DNA of 48,698 nt from Candidatus Companilactobacillus pullicola (lineage in GTDB: Bacteria > Bacillota > Bacilli > Lactobacillales > Lactobacillaceae), in NCBI GenBank assembly GCA_019116025.1, contig DXCM01000096.1, positions 1 through 48,698 on the forward strand, written 5' to 3'. Made by a program: the position numbers and the translations under genes. Under the pieces are notes generated by a model. The model ran no database searches, was not told the origin of the DNA, and worked only from the letters and a program-made list of their open reading frames with translations. Of the stretch, positions 28,447-36,825 are shown one piece after another (positions within the stretch are counted from its first letter, which is position 1; each line of letters begins with the position of its first letter).

Positions 28447-29394
28447 TTAATCCCTTAAAGTACCGCCTAAACTGATCTTAGGTTCGAAGACTAGGGACCC
28501 CTGTGATTCACCACTTTTTATCTTATCTAAAAGTACTTCGCCACAGGCACTACCCATTTGGATGATAGATTGCTTGATCGTAGTTATCTTCGGTGAAGCA
28601 ATTTGATTCAAAAAGACACCATCGAAACCGGTTACACCAAAGTCATCAGGAACTTTACCTCCACAACGAACAATGGCCCGTTCAACTCCTATTGCAAGAC
28701 GATCAGACGCACAAATAAATGCCGTATTTTTGGGAATCTTCTCCCAATTTTCTCTGACAAAATCTTCTGACAGATGACTATGATTACCAAAACGATGTAA
28801 TTCAGGAACCATTCGTTTCTCTTGAACCTGTTGTAAATAGCCGGCTTCACGTGAATATTCAAAAGACTCTTTACTATCAATACCTACATAGATCAGCTTT
28901 TCATATCCTTTTTTCAAAGCTAGCTGTGATAACAAGTAAGTACCCGCTTTATTATTTGTATCAACAAAGTCAAAACCATAACGATTTTCGCCGAATAATA
29001 CTACTGGTTTCTTAAGATTCTTGATCCAATCAACGTCGCTGATGCGCATTCCTGTAATAATATACCCATCACAATTACCAATGTCGAAATTACGACGTGT
29101 AACCAATTGTAGAGAATATTGATGTAGATCCAAAGTTTTAGCGATTCCAATCATCAAGTTCATATAATAAGGTTCAGTTGTATCAATATCTTCCAAAATA
29201 CATAACTTAATAATTCTTGTACTGTTATTAGCTAAAGCTTTAGCAATTACATTAGGGTGATAGTCCAACTCACGCATTGCTTCATAGACTAATTGTTTTA
29301 GTTCGTCTGTAACCTTATCCGGATGATTAATTACTCGTGAAACCGTCATTTTTGAAACATTGGCTTTCTTTGCTACATCTAATAAAGTGGTCAT
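28447..29394 (-). CDS. malR: LacI-family maltose operon regulator
   Basis: A 315-residue DNA-binding regulator. The N-terminal HTH is TTLLDVAKKANVSKMTVSRV at about 2-21, followed by the hinge helix (HPNVIAKALANNST). The periplasmic-binding-protein-like effector domain spans about 60-315, with FICASDRLAIGVERA and VTGFDGVFLNQIASPKITTI. The start is ATG 29394 with GGAGGGG five bases upstream; an upstream ATG at 29415 overlaps that site. It probably senses maltose or a maltodextrin and binds the TTATCGGTAA palindromes. Whether it represses or activates cannot be read here; the operator upstream of the -35 allows either. Confidence 0.87.
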   Translation of the reverse strand: MTTLLDVAKKANVSKMTVSRVINHPDKVTDELKQLVYEAMRELDYHPNVIAKALANNSTRIIKLCILEDIDTTEPYYMNLMIGIAKTLDLHQYSLQLVTRRNFDIGNCDGYIITGMRISDVDWIKNLKKPVVLFGENRYGFDFVDTNNKAGTYLLSQLALKKGYEKLIYVGIDSKESFEYSREAGYLQQVQEKRMVPELHRFGNHSHLSEDFVRENWEKIPKNTAFICASDRLAIGVERAIVRCGGKVPDDFGVTGFDGVFLNQIASPKITTIKQSIIQMGSACGEVLLDKIKSGESQGSLVFEPKISLGGTLRD

Positions 29395-29421
29395 GAAATC
29401 CCCTCCATACATCACACGTTA

Positions 29422-29450
29422 ATTATATAACACTTTAAAAGCCCTTTCAG
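29422..29450 (-). promoter_or_regulatory. Candidate malR promoter
   Basis: -35 CTGAAA (29445-29450), a 17-base spacer and -10 TATAAT (29422-29427), about 28 bases before the malR start. No TTATCGGTAA palindrome is nearby, so autoregulation is not obvious. Confidence 0.6.
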
Positions 29451-29599
29451 GAGCTTTTTTATAAAATTAAATAAATAGCATTTTTAATATTTAAAATTTG
29501 ATTAATTCAATTTAAAACAATTTAAATAAGCAACATGTTTGAACATCTTCTATAAATGAGCAAGAATCTAATCGAATATTAATTGAGAAGATGATAAAA

Positions 29600-30889
29600 A
29601 TGATTATTTATTTAATAGCCATTACTGTTTTTATGGTTCAATGTTTCATCATGTTTTACATCTACATCACTCAACAAAAAAGATTTAAACAAAATATGCA
29701 ACATCCCTTTGAACCCCAACAGGACTTGAACCAGTTCTTTTATTTTATGTTATTACCGTGCCTAAATGAAGGAAAAGTTATCAAAAATTCCCTATCATAT
29801 TTAAATAATTTACAAGGTCGTAAACATATTATTGTAATTGACGACGACTCAGACGATGACACTATAACGCAAGCTCAAAGTGTTGATGGTCCTATCAGTA
29901 TAGTTCAAAGAAAACTACCTAATGCTAGGACTGGTAAGGGAGATGCTTTAAACAGCGCTATCCCTACTATTCAGAAAATTATCAAAGAACAGAATCTTGA
30001 TCCAAAATACTGTATTATCGGTGTTCTCGATGCCGATGGCGTTCTAAGCGCCAATAGTATTGTTAAACTTAATCAATCATTTCGTGACGAAGAAACTGAT
30101 GCCGTTCAACTTAGAATTAAAATGAAAAGTCCAGGAAAAATTCTACAAACTTTTCAGGATATTGAATTTTTCGTAATCAATCATTTAATTCAATTAGTTA
30201 GAACTCATCTCAAAGCTGTGGCTCTATGTGGCAATGGTCAATTCTTCAGAGCTTCAACCGTTCTAAATAAGCTTGGCGATCAACCTTGGGGCAACGCCCT
30301 ACTCGAAGATTACGAATTAACTTTAAGAATGGAACTAAACGGTCTAACTATCAGATATGTCGATGAAGCTTACGTCGAACAGGAAGCACTTAAAAAGGTA
30401 AAAAAATTGGTGCGACAACGTGCTAGGTGGTCACAAGGTGGCTTCAATTGCTGGAAGTATCTCAAACACGTCTCTAAATCCAAAACCGTCTCACTTGGTC
30501 AAAAGATTGACGCCTACTTCTTCTTTATCCAACCAGTTTTAAACATTCTGGCCGATTTCAGTATTATCTTTTTAACCATCAATTTTATCTTAAGATACGT
30601 CCAAAATCCCGAGTTCATTTTCATTGTTTTCATTATCATGACTGTTCTCAGCTTTTTCTTTGGAACTGTCTTCACAATTATCTACCAAAAGGAACTAAAA
30701 TTACATGATAAATATCACTTAGTTATTCAAAAAGATGATATGATCAATGAAAAATTCAAATTTAGAAGAGGAATCCTATCGATTGGTCTCCTCTCCTACA
30801 TTTATGTAATATTCTTCTTCAGTTTAATTATTGCTTGCTATCACCTATTAGCCGGACACACAGTATGGGATAAGACACAGCGCAACTAA
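29600..30889 (+). CDS. Membrane glycosyltransferase, family 2 (BcsA/IcaA-like)
   Basis: A protein of about 429 residues with one N-terminal membrane helix (about 2-22), a cytoplasmic GT-A domain (about 45-290) and three or four C-terminal helices (about 305-420). Processive GT2 motifs are present: IDDDSDDDT, LDADG, LLEDYELTLRME and RQRARWSQGG (the Q-x-x-R-W type). Such enzymes add sugars to a growing polysaccharide or lipid from nucleotide sugars. No polymer-export or deacetylase partner is adjacent, so the product is unknown. I prefer ATG 29600, with GAGAAG about nine bases upstream, over ATG 29591. Confidence 0.82.
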   Translation: MIIYLIAITVFMVQCFIMFYIYITQQKRFKQNMQHPFEPQQDLNQFFYFMLLPCLNEGKVIKNSLSYLNNLQGRKHIIVIDDDSDDDTITQAQSVDGPISIVQRKLPNARTGKGDALNSAIPTIQKIIKEQNLDPKYCIIGVLDADGVLSANSIVKLNQSFRDEETDAVQLRIKMKSPGKILQTFQDIEFFVINHLIQLVRTHLKAVALCGNGQFFRASTVLNKLGDQPWGNALLEDYELTLRMELNGLTIRYVDEAYVEQEALKKVKKLVRQRARWSQGGFNCWKYLKHVSKSKTVSLGQKIDAYFFFIQPVLNILADFSIIFLTINFILRYVQNPEFIFIVFIIMTVLSFFFGTVFTIIYQKELKLHDKYHLVIQKDDMINEKFKFRRGILSIGLLSYIYVIFFFSLIIACYHLLAGHTVWDKTQRN

Positions 30890-30940
30890 AAAACATCTAT
30901 TAGAGTTTGTTAGTACATACCTCTCTAATAGATGTTTTTA
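30890..30940. terminator. Bidirectional intrinsic terminator
   Basis: AAAAACATCTATTAGAG pairs with CTCTAATAGATGTTTTT around a 17-base loop. It ends the glycosyltransferase gene on the plus strand and the 47-residue membrane-peptide gene on the minus strand. Confidence 0.88.
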
Positions 30941-31084
30941 TTACTTATTTTTTATCTTATATGTAACTTCAATTATTATAAAAATGATTAAACTAACAAC
31001 AATCGCCGTAATAAAAGGATTTATCAAAAAATTTGGAAAATATAAATCTTTGGGAATTTGATTTACAAATACATTAAATTTCAT
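30941..31084 (-). CDS. Small single-helix membrane peptide (47 residues)
   Basis: ATG 31084 is preceded by AGAGGCG, and the frame ends TAA at 30941, against the shared terminator. The peptide starts MKFNVFVNQIPKDLYFPNF, has one hydrophobic helix (about 20-41, rich in Ile/Val, with NPF at its start) and a basic tail TYKIKNK. This resembles Fst/Ldr-type type I toxins (short, Pro near the helix start, charged tail), but I cannot confirm homology. A terminator-like hairpin at 31136-31158 lies just upstream on the same strand and could be an attenuator or the end of another RNA. It could equally be a plain small membrane protein. Confidence 0.5.
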   Translation of the reverse strand: MKFNVFVNQIPKDLYFPNFLINPFITAIVVSLIIFIIIEVTYKIKNK

Positions 31085-31135
31085 AACTATCGCCTCTTAT
31101 TGGTCATAATTATCTCATCATCATTTTTATATAGC

Positions 31136-31158
31136 AAAAAAGCCGTCCTAAGGACGAC
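31136..31158 (-). terminator. Intrinsic terminator upstream of the small peptide gene
   Basis: On the minus strand, GTCGTCC, loop TTA, GGACGGC is followed by six T. No annotated minus-strand gene ends here; it would end an RNA starting at about 31200-31300, or act as an attenuator in the leader of the peptide gene. A possible promoter at about 31260-31290 (TTGGTT, 17-18 bases, TACAAT) would fit. The rest of 31159-31360 has no clear gene. Confidence 0.6.
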
Positions 31159-31376
31159 CATTTTGATTACGGAGTCAACGTACTGGTGTAAGTACTTTTT
31201 GAATTATTCTTGTACGGTAGATACACAATGTATCTATCGAAAGTAATTATCTAATCTAACGGCTAAATTGTAAACTAGTAATTAGATTTATAACCAAACT
31301 GTTAGTTTGATGTGACGGAATTGTAAGATAACTTTGATTATGAAATAATACAGATAATTCCAATGGAGGTATGATA

Positions 31377-31763
31377 ATGAATTCCGCAACGCAAATTTTA
31401 TTAGTTATCGCTAGTTTTATTTTAGCTATATCGGTTTTAGTAGGATTAATTTTAATCTCGACAAGTCTTTTCCAAATCAAAGGACTACTAAAAACCAAAA
31501 ATAAGTTATTAATACAAACAAATCGTCCTTACGTAATTTGTCGTCGTATTAATAAGCAAACTGTTGAAATCAGAAATGTTGGTAATACTCCAGCTACTAT
31601 CGACAATATTCAAAGTGATAATTTGGATCTTTCATATTTGAACCAAAAAGATATTTTTGCTGGTCAATTCTTTACTTATCCTATCGATCAAAATCAAGAT
31701 TTAAATATCTCAATCAGTTATCGTGACCAAATCAACCAATTTAGGGATAAATTTTCTATTTAA
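31377..31763 (+). CDS. Hypothetical membrane-anchored protein
   Basis: I do not recognise this 128-residue protein. The N-terminus is a single membrane helix (about 5-32, ILLVIASFILAISVLVGLILI). The remainder is a soluble domain with beta-rich sequence (PYVICRRINKQTVEIRNVGNTPATIDNI), which resembles the fold of small periplasmic or extracellular beta-sandwich domains. The start is ATG 31377, seven bases after GGAGG; ATG 31371 is too close to that site. About 135 bases separate it from the YxeA-like gene. Confidence 0.7.
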   Translation: MNSATQILLVIASFILAISVLVGLILISTSLFQIKGLLKTKNKLLIQTNRPYVICRRINKQTVEIRNVGNTPATIDNIQSDNLDLSYLNQKDIFAGQFFTYPIDQNQDLNISISYRDQINQFRDKFSI

Positions 31764-31899
31764 AACTAACGTTTTTAACACCCATAGATTATTGATATGA
31801 AAACCTTCCTATTATCCATCTTACAGACCTTACAAAACCGTTAGGACTATTGTCTTAGTTTATATGATACGATTCCTATTGAACTTGGAGGGATATATG

Positions 31900-32271
31900 A
31901 TGAATAAGAAAGTCGGCATTAGTTTAATAGTTGCATTGATTGTTTTAATACCATTGATGGCTTATCAATTTTGGTACGTTCCTAACTTTACAGGGGACGA
32001 TTATTACACTTACGTTGGCGACTCATATAAAGAAATCATTGAAAAGGATGATTCTGGTGCCGACTATAAAGAATATTATTATAAGCAAAAGGCTTATGAT
32101 AAGGATGGCAACGAAAAGTTGTTAAAGTTCAATAGCTCCATCGGTCGTCCTATCAAAGCTGATAATTATCTTAAAGTTACCTATAATCGTAAATATAACA
32201 AAGTTCTTTCTTGGGAAAAAGTTCAAAAGAGGCAGGTCCCTCGTAAGACAATTGAACAGATTCTTAAATAA
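31900..32271 (+). CDS. YxeA family (DUF1093) protein
   Basis: A 123-residue protein with an N-terminal signal-anchor helix (about 5-25, VGISLIVALIVLIPLMAYQF). A small extracellular domain follows, with the YYTYVGDSYKEI start and the family's ending KVLSWEKVQKRQVPRKTIEQIL. YxeA proteins are common in lactobacilli and bacilli; their function is unknown and some are near bacitracin-type ABC systems. GGAGG at 31888-31892 favours ATG 31900. Followed by an intrinsic terminator. Confidence 0.82.
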   Translation: MNKKVGISLIVALIVLIPLMAYQFWYVPNFTGDDYYTYVGDSYKEIIEKDDSGADYKEYYYKQKAYDKDGNEKLLKFNSSIGRPIKADNYLKVTYNRKYNKVLSWEKVQKRQVPRKTIEQILK

Positions 32272-32278
32272 ATTTTCA

Positions 32279-32328
32279 AAAAGTGCATCTCAAAGCGTAA
32301 CTCTTGGCGTTTTGAGATGCACTTTTTA
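32279..32328 (+). terminator. Intrinsic terminator after the YxeA-like gene
   Basis: AAAAGTGCATCTCAAAGCG pairs with CGTTTTGAGATGCACTTTTT, a strong stem followed by T. Confidence 0.88.
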
Positions 32329-32332
32329 ATAT

Positions 32333-32363
32333 AAAAAAACTCCCATCCGCTTGGAAAGGAGTT
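32333..32363 (-). terminator. Intrinsic terminator after the GH42 gene
   Basis: On the minus strand, GAAACTCC, a 14-base loop and GGGAGTTT are followed by a T-run. It lies five bases beyond the GH42 stop. Confidence 0.75.
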
Positions 32364-32368
32364 TCATT

Positions 32369-34369
32369 TTAAATTGCAAATCTATTTTCTAAGATCAACA
32401 CATCATAAGGCTGCAAAGTTATCTCTTTTTCGATAGCTTTCTTTGTTAATAAGTCTTCACTATCTGGATAGGGATTAACAACCTTCTTTGTTTGTCCGTC
32501 TGTATTGATAATAAAGGTATAACGAGCCGTATCACCTGTACGCGTGATAATCTCAACACCAGTCTTTGACTTATCAGATTTAATTTGAGCAGCTTGTAAA
32601 ATATCTTTCATAAAGAAGTCCATCGCTTGATCATTCAATCGACTACCAGCGTAGTAAGCAAATCCCTTACCAAAATGATTCTTCGTTAAAACAGAGTTAT
32701 CTTGGTAGAAAACTTCATCACTATAGTGAGCTAAGGATTTTGCTGTTTGTGGCTGAATTAAATTGCAAACCAAACTGCCCTTGCCAATAACTCTACCATC
32801 AGCTACTAATTCATGGGTCTGATCAAATGGCAAAGCATCGGTTTCTTCATATCTCAAGCCTAAAACGTTCTTTAGTAATCCAGGATAACCACCAAGATAA
32901 ACATTATCGTCTTTATCCGCTAATCCGGACATGTAGTCAGTCACAAAGATACCACCAGCTTGAACAAATTTTTCAATTTTATCCGTCATTTCTGGTGAAT
33001 TGATATACATACTTGGGGCAACGACAATTCGGTATTTTTCTAAATCAGCTTCCTTAGAAATCATGTCAACACTAATCTTACGATCATAGAAAGCTTTGTA
33101 ATAATCATAAACTTCTTGAACATAGTCGAGATTAGTCGTTGGACCCATGCAGTCTTCTAGTCCCCAGTAACTATTCCAATCAAAAACAATTCCCACTTTT
33201 GACTGATTATCTGAATTTTCCAAATCTTCAGGCAATTGATTCAACTCACTACCAAGCTTCTGCAATTCAGCGAAAACCCGTGTGTGAGTCGATTCCGCAT
33301 GTGAAATCATGGCACTATGTAATTTTTCCGAACCATTACGAGCCTGTTTCAATTGGAAAAATTGAATTGTTTTGGCTCCATGAGCCATTGCTTGGTAACT
33401 GAGCATCCGCATCTGATTAGGTGCTTTCAAAGAGTTGAATGGCTGCCAATTTTGTTGACTAGGCGTCTGTTCCATTAGCATGAAGGGCTTGTCTTTAAGA
33501 CCACGCATCAAATCGTGTTGCATAGCCGTGTAGCCAGCCGGTGTGTCAAAACTTGGATAGTTGTCCCATGAGGCAACATCCATTTCTTTAGCCCACTTGA
33601 AGTAGTCCAAATCTTTTTGCGAACCCATTAAATTGGTTGTCACTGGACGTTGATCATATTTTCTAATAATGTCTCGTTCCATCTTAAAATTATTTAACAG
33701 ACTATCCGACTGAAATCTACGATAGGCCATATCCAATCCTGACATCACTGGTTTGCCATTGTCATACGTATCACCAATTCTCATTGGTGGCATAATTTCA
33801 TCCCAGTTATGATAAGTGTGACTCCAGACATTAGTTCCCCAAGCCTGATTGATTTTTTCTAAATCATTGTCATACTCATGCTTTAGCCAAGTTCTAAAAG
33901 CCTTTGTACAATTTTCGCAGTAACAATAACCGTTATATTCGTTGGAAATGTGCCAATGAGTGATATTTTTAACGGATGCATAACGTTGAGCTAGTTTCTC
34001 AACCAATTGACTGGCTAAGCGTTGAAATTCAGGACTATTAGGACAAGCGTTCTCACGTTTTCCTCCAACTTGACGACGACCGTAAGTATCGACACGATTG
34101 ACCTCTGGATATTTTTTAGTCATCCAAAATGGCAATGCAGCTGTTGAAGTTGCCATAACAATCTTTATATTGTTTTTTTCTAACAACTCAACAATTTTAT
34201 CCAACTTATCAAAGTTAAAGACGCCATCTTCTGGTTCCAACAAAGACCATGAGAAAACATTGATTGTCGCTGAATTAACATGTGCTAGTTTCAATTTATC
34301 CCAATCATCTTGCCAAGTACCCTCAGGCCACTGTTCAGGATTATAGTCACCACCGTACAAAATTGACAT
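32369..34369 (-). CDS. Beta-galactosidase, GH42
   Basis: A 666-residue cytoplasmic enzyme. The catalytic barrel (about 1-390) starts YGGDYNPEQWP. The acid/base Glu is in WHISNEYNGYCYC at about 145, and the nucleophile is probably the Glu of FMLMEQTPSQQNW at about 305. Cys residues in the CYCENC segment could hold the zinc seen in some members. A trimerisation domain (about 395-600) and a small C-terminal beta domain follow. ATG 34369 overlaps the stop of the GH1 gene by one base (TGATG), so I prefer it to the longer reading from 34420. It probably cleaves beta-galactosides in tandem with GH1. Confidence 0.9.
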   Translation of the reverse strand: MSILYGGDYNPEQWPEGTWQDDWDKLKLAHVNSATINVFSWSLLEPEDGVFNFDKLDKIVELLEKNNIKIVMATSTAALPFWMTKKYPEVNRVDTYGRRQVGGKRENACPNSPEFQRLASQLVEKLAQRYASVKNITHWHISNEYNGYCYCENCTKAFRTWLKHEYDNDLEKINQAWGTNVWSHTYHNWDEIMPPMRIGDTYDNGKPVMSGLDMAYRRFQSDSLLNNFKMERDIIRKYDQRPVTTNLMGSQKDLDYFKWAKEMDVASWDNYPSFDTPAGYTAMQHDLMRGLKDKPFMLMEQTPSQQNWQPFNSLKAPNQMRMLSYQAMAHGAKTIQFFQLKQARNGSEKLHSAMISHAESTHTRVFAELQKLGSELNQLPEDLENSDNQSKVGIVFDWNSYWGLEDCMGPTTNLDYVQEVYDYYKAFYDRKISVDMISKEADLEKYRIVVAPSMYINSPEMTDKIEKFVQAGGIFVTDYMSGLADKDDNVYLGGYPGLLKNVLGLRYEETDALPFDQTHELVADGRVIGKGSLVCNLIQPQTAKSLAHYSDEVFYQDNSVLTKNHFGKGFAYYAGSRLNDQAMDFFMKDILQAAQIKSDKSKTGVEIITRTGDTARYTFIINTDGQTKKVVNPYPDSEDLLTKKAIEKEITLQPYDVLILENRFAI

Positions 34370-35814
34370 CACTTTACCTCTAACTTTCCACCATTTGTTT
34401 TGATTATTCTCTGATACCAATTGAAGCTCTTCTTTTTGATTCTTAACAATGATTTAGGAGACTGGTCATCTCGATCAATGTAGACGAAACCATAACGTTT
34501 GTCATAACCATTTAACCAACTCAACAAATCGGTAAATGACCAAGCACAGAAACCAAATACGGGAACTCCATCGGCAATAGCCTTACCAACTTGAACCAAA
34601 TGTTCGTTCAAATAATTGATTCGATATTGATCATCTACTTGTCCATTTTCTAATTTATCAAACGCACCTAACCCATTTTCAGTAATGATAAGTGGTAAAC
34701 GATACTTCTCGTAAACCTGTCTCAAGGCAATTCTAAATCCAATTGGATCGATTTCCCAGCCCCAACTAGTCTTATCTAGATAAGGATTTTCGACTGATTG
34801 AAATAGTTGTGCCTCAGGTGTATCAGCCTGCGCATCCCCAGCCATCAAATAAGGATCAACTTTATCAAAACTTTTTTCCGTAACGGCACCTTTGGTATCA
34901 GGTGCTTTGACCGTCCCCCCGTGATAATAATTAATACCAAGAAAATCAGGTTTGCCAGCCTGCAAGACTTTTTCATCTTCAGCCGTAACCTCTGGTGCCA
35001 AATTCATTTGTTTCAATAAACGCATAATCCTTTCGGGATATTCACCGCGACAATATACATCCAGCCACCAATCGTTATTGAATTGATTAGCATCCACAGC
35101 AGCTAAAACATCGGCTGGTGAACTAGTTAAAGGATAGACCTCCCCATAACCAAAACTGGGTCCAATCTGACCTTGTGGTACCATCTGGTGAAATAGCTGA
35201 ATAGCTTTGGCATTCGCCAAGTTAACAATGTGATTAGCTTGAAACATTCTCCTTGAGTCCGAAACGTTAGGCGGATGAGAAGCCCAACGATAGCCTAGTG
35301 ACGTGAATACATTCTGTTCATTGAACGTTATCCAGTATTTAACTTTTTCTCCAAATCTATCAAAAAGGACACGACAGTATTTCACAAAAGCATCGATTGT
35401 TTTTCGACTTTCCCAACCACCATATTTGGTTTGCAAAGCTTCTGGAAGATCCCAATGATACAACGTTAAAATAGGCTCAATCTGATGTTTTTGAAGTTCA
35501 TCAATTACCCTTTCGTAAAAGTCTAATCCTTCTTGATTGACCTTACCTTCACCGTCAGGCAGAATTCGACTCCAAGAAACGCTAAAACGATACGCTTTAA
35601 GACCCATTTCAGCCATTAGAGCGATATCTTCTTTGTAATGATGATAAAAATCAACTGCAATTTGACCATTAGTATTATTTTTAGTTTTACCTGGAATTTT
35701 AGAGAATTCATCCCAAATTGATGGGCCTTTGCCATCAATATTATAGGCACCCTCAACTTGATAAGCCGCCGAAGCTGCACCCCATAAGAAATGTTCAGGA
35801 AATTTCATAGTCAT
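34369..35814 (-). CDS. 6-phospho-beta-glucosidase, GH1
   Basis: A 481-residue cytoplasmic enzyme. It starts FPEHFLWGAASAAYQVEGA. The acid/base Glu is in WITFNEQN at about 170 and the nucleophile in LIITENGLG at about 377. Near the C-terminus, LLSWLNGYDKRYGFVY carries the Ser ... Lys-Arg-Tyr pattern that binds the 6-phosphate, where plain beta-glucosidases have Trp-Glu. This points to phosphorylated disaccharides delivered by a PTS, in line with the EIIC gene at 36826. It overlaps the GH42 start and lies about 95 bases after the AraC-type regulator. Confidence 0.88.
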   Translation of the reverse strand: MTMKFPEHFLWGAASAAYQVEGAYNIDGKGPSIWDEFSKIPGKTKNNTNGQIAVDFYHHYKEDIALMAEMGLKAYRFSVSWSRILPDGEGKVNQEGLDFYERVIDELQKHQIEPILTLYHWDLPEALQTKYGGWESRKTIDAFVKYCRVLFDRFGEKVKYWITFNEQNVFTSLGYRWASHPPNVSDSRRMFQANHIVNLANAKAIQLFHQMVPQGQIGPSFGYGEVYPLTSSPADVLAAVDANQFNNDWWLDVYCRGEYPERIMRLLKQMNLAPEVTAEDEKVLQAGKPDFLGINYYHGGTVKAPDTKGAVTEKSFDKVDPYLMAGDAQADTPEAQLFQSVENPYLDKTSWGWEIDPIGFRIALRQVYEKYRLPLIITENGLGAFDKLENGQVDDQYRINYLNEHLVQVGKAIADGVPVFGFCAWSFTDLLSWLNGYDKRYGFVYIDRDDQSPKSLLRIKKKSFNWYQRIIKTNGGKLEVK

Positions 35815-35908
35815 TTCTCCTCGTCTTTTGTTTGATTATGAATCAATTTACCACAGAAATTGCGACTAGTAATTAAGGAGAATAGTACAAAAATACCAGA
35901 TATTGAAA

Positions 35909-36751
35909 CTATTTATATAAGCCACGAAACTTTCCTGGTGTAACCTTTTCACCACGTTTAAACATCGAAATGAAATAACTATTAGTATTAAAGCCTACCT
36001 CTCGTCCGATTTCATCAATTGATAGATCTGGTTCATTCAACAACAATTCTTTAGCCTTTTTAATACGATAATCGATTAAAATTTGGTGCGGCGAACTACC
36101 ATAGTTAGTACGAAAGGCTTCTAAAATATACTGCAGGCTGTAATTTGTCAGTTTAACAAAGTCATTATTAGTTAAGTCCTGTTGATATGAATCTCGGATC
36201 AATTGTAAAATAGGATCGATGATTTTCTTATTCATCTGGTAATTGTGTGGATTGACGACACAATATTTCTTGATCAAAAGCATGAACTCATAAACTAAGG
36301 TCGATGATTCATAGATATCTAAACGATTATTTTCCTTAAATTCCTTATGATGCACTTCGATAAAATCCTTCAATTTATCTTCTGGAGATTCAATATAGAG
36401 ATAATCTTGAAATCCTAATACCTTAGTGATCTCAGAAATCAATAATCCTCCAAAAGAAAAATAGTCTGTGATCCAAGAACCATTTTTTGAATGATAAGAA
36501 TGTGGAATATCTTGATTGATCAAAATACCCTGATTTTCTTTTAATTCTATTGTCCGACCTTCAATATTTACTATTCCCGTTCCTGAATATGTTTGTAACC
36601 AATGAACATAATTATATCCTTTTGGTCTAGACACATTCTCCTGACGCCATTTGTATCCAATACTATCTACATATAATGGCAATGATCGGTCCTTTGCTTT
36701 AAAACTATATCTCACTGAGTTCACCTTCAATATGTTATATTTAGCTAGCAT
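35909..36751 (-). CDS. AraC-family transcriptional regulator
   Basis: A 280-residue regulator. The N-terminal cupin-like sensor spans about 20-160 (VHWLQTYSGTGIVNIEGRTIELKENQGILI ... IPHSYHS). Two helix-turn-helix units cover about 180-280, with SIDEIGREVGFNTNSYFISMFKRGEKVTPGKFR at the end. It lies between the divergent PTS gene celB and the GH1-GH42 pair, so it probably controls both in response to a beta-glycoside. The intergenic stretch to celB is only 74 bases, so the promoters face each other closely. Confidence 0.88.
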   Translation of the reverse strand: MLAKYNILKVNSVRYSFKAKDRSLPLYVDSIGYKWRQENVSRPKGYNYVHWLQTYSGTGIVNIEGRTIELKENQGILINQDIPHSYHSKNGSWITDYFSFGGLLISEITKVLGFQDYLYIESPEDKLKDFIEVHHKEFKENNRLDIYESSTLVYEFMLLIKKYCVVNPHNYQMNKKIIDPILQLIRDSYQQDLTNNDFVKLTNYSLQYILEAFRTNYGSSPHQILIDYRIKKAKELLLNEPDLSIDEIGREVGFNTNSYFISMFKRGEKVTPGKFRGLYK

Positions 36752-36825
36752 TATCTTTAATTACAATACCATTTCCATATGCTAGATTAAAGGTAATCAA
36801 GCGGAAAGGAAATGAGGTTTTAGCT

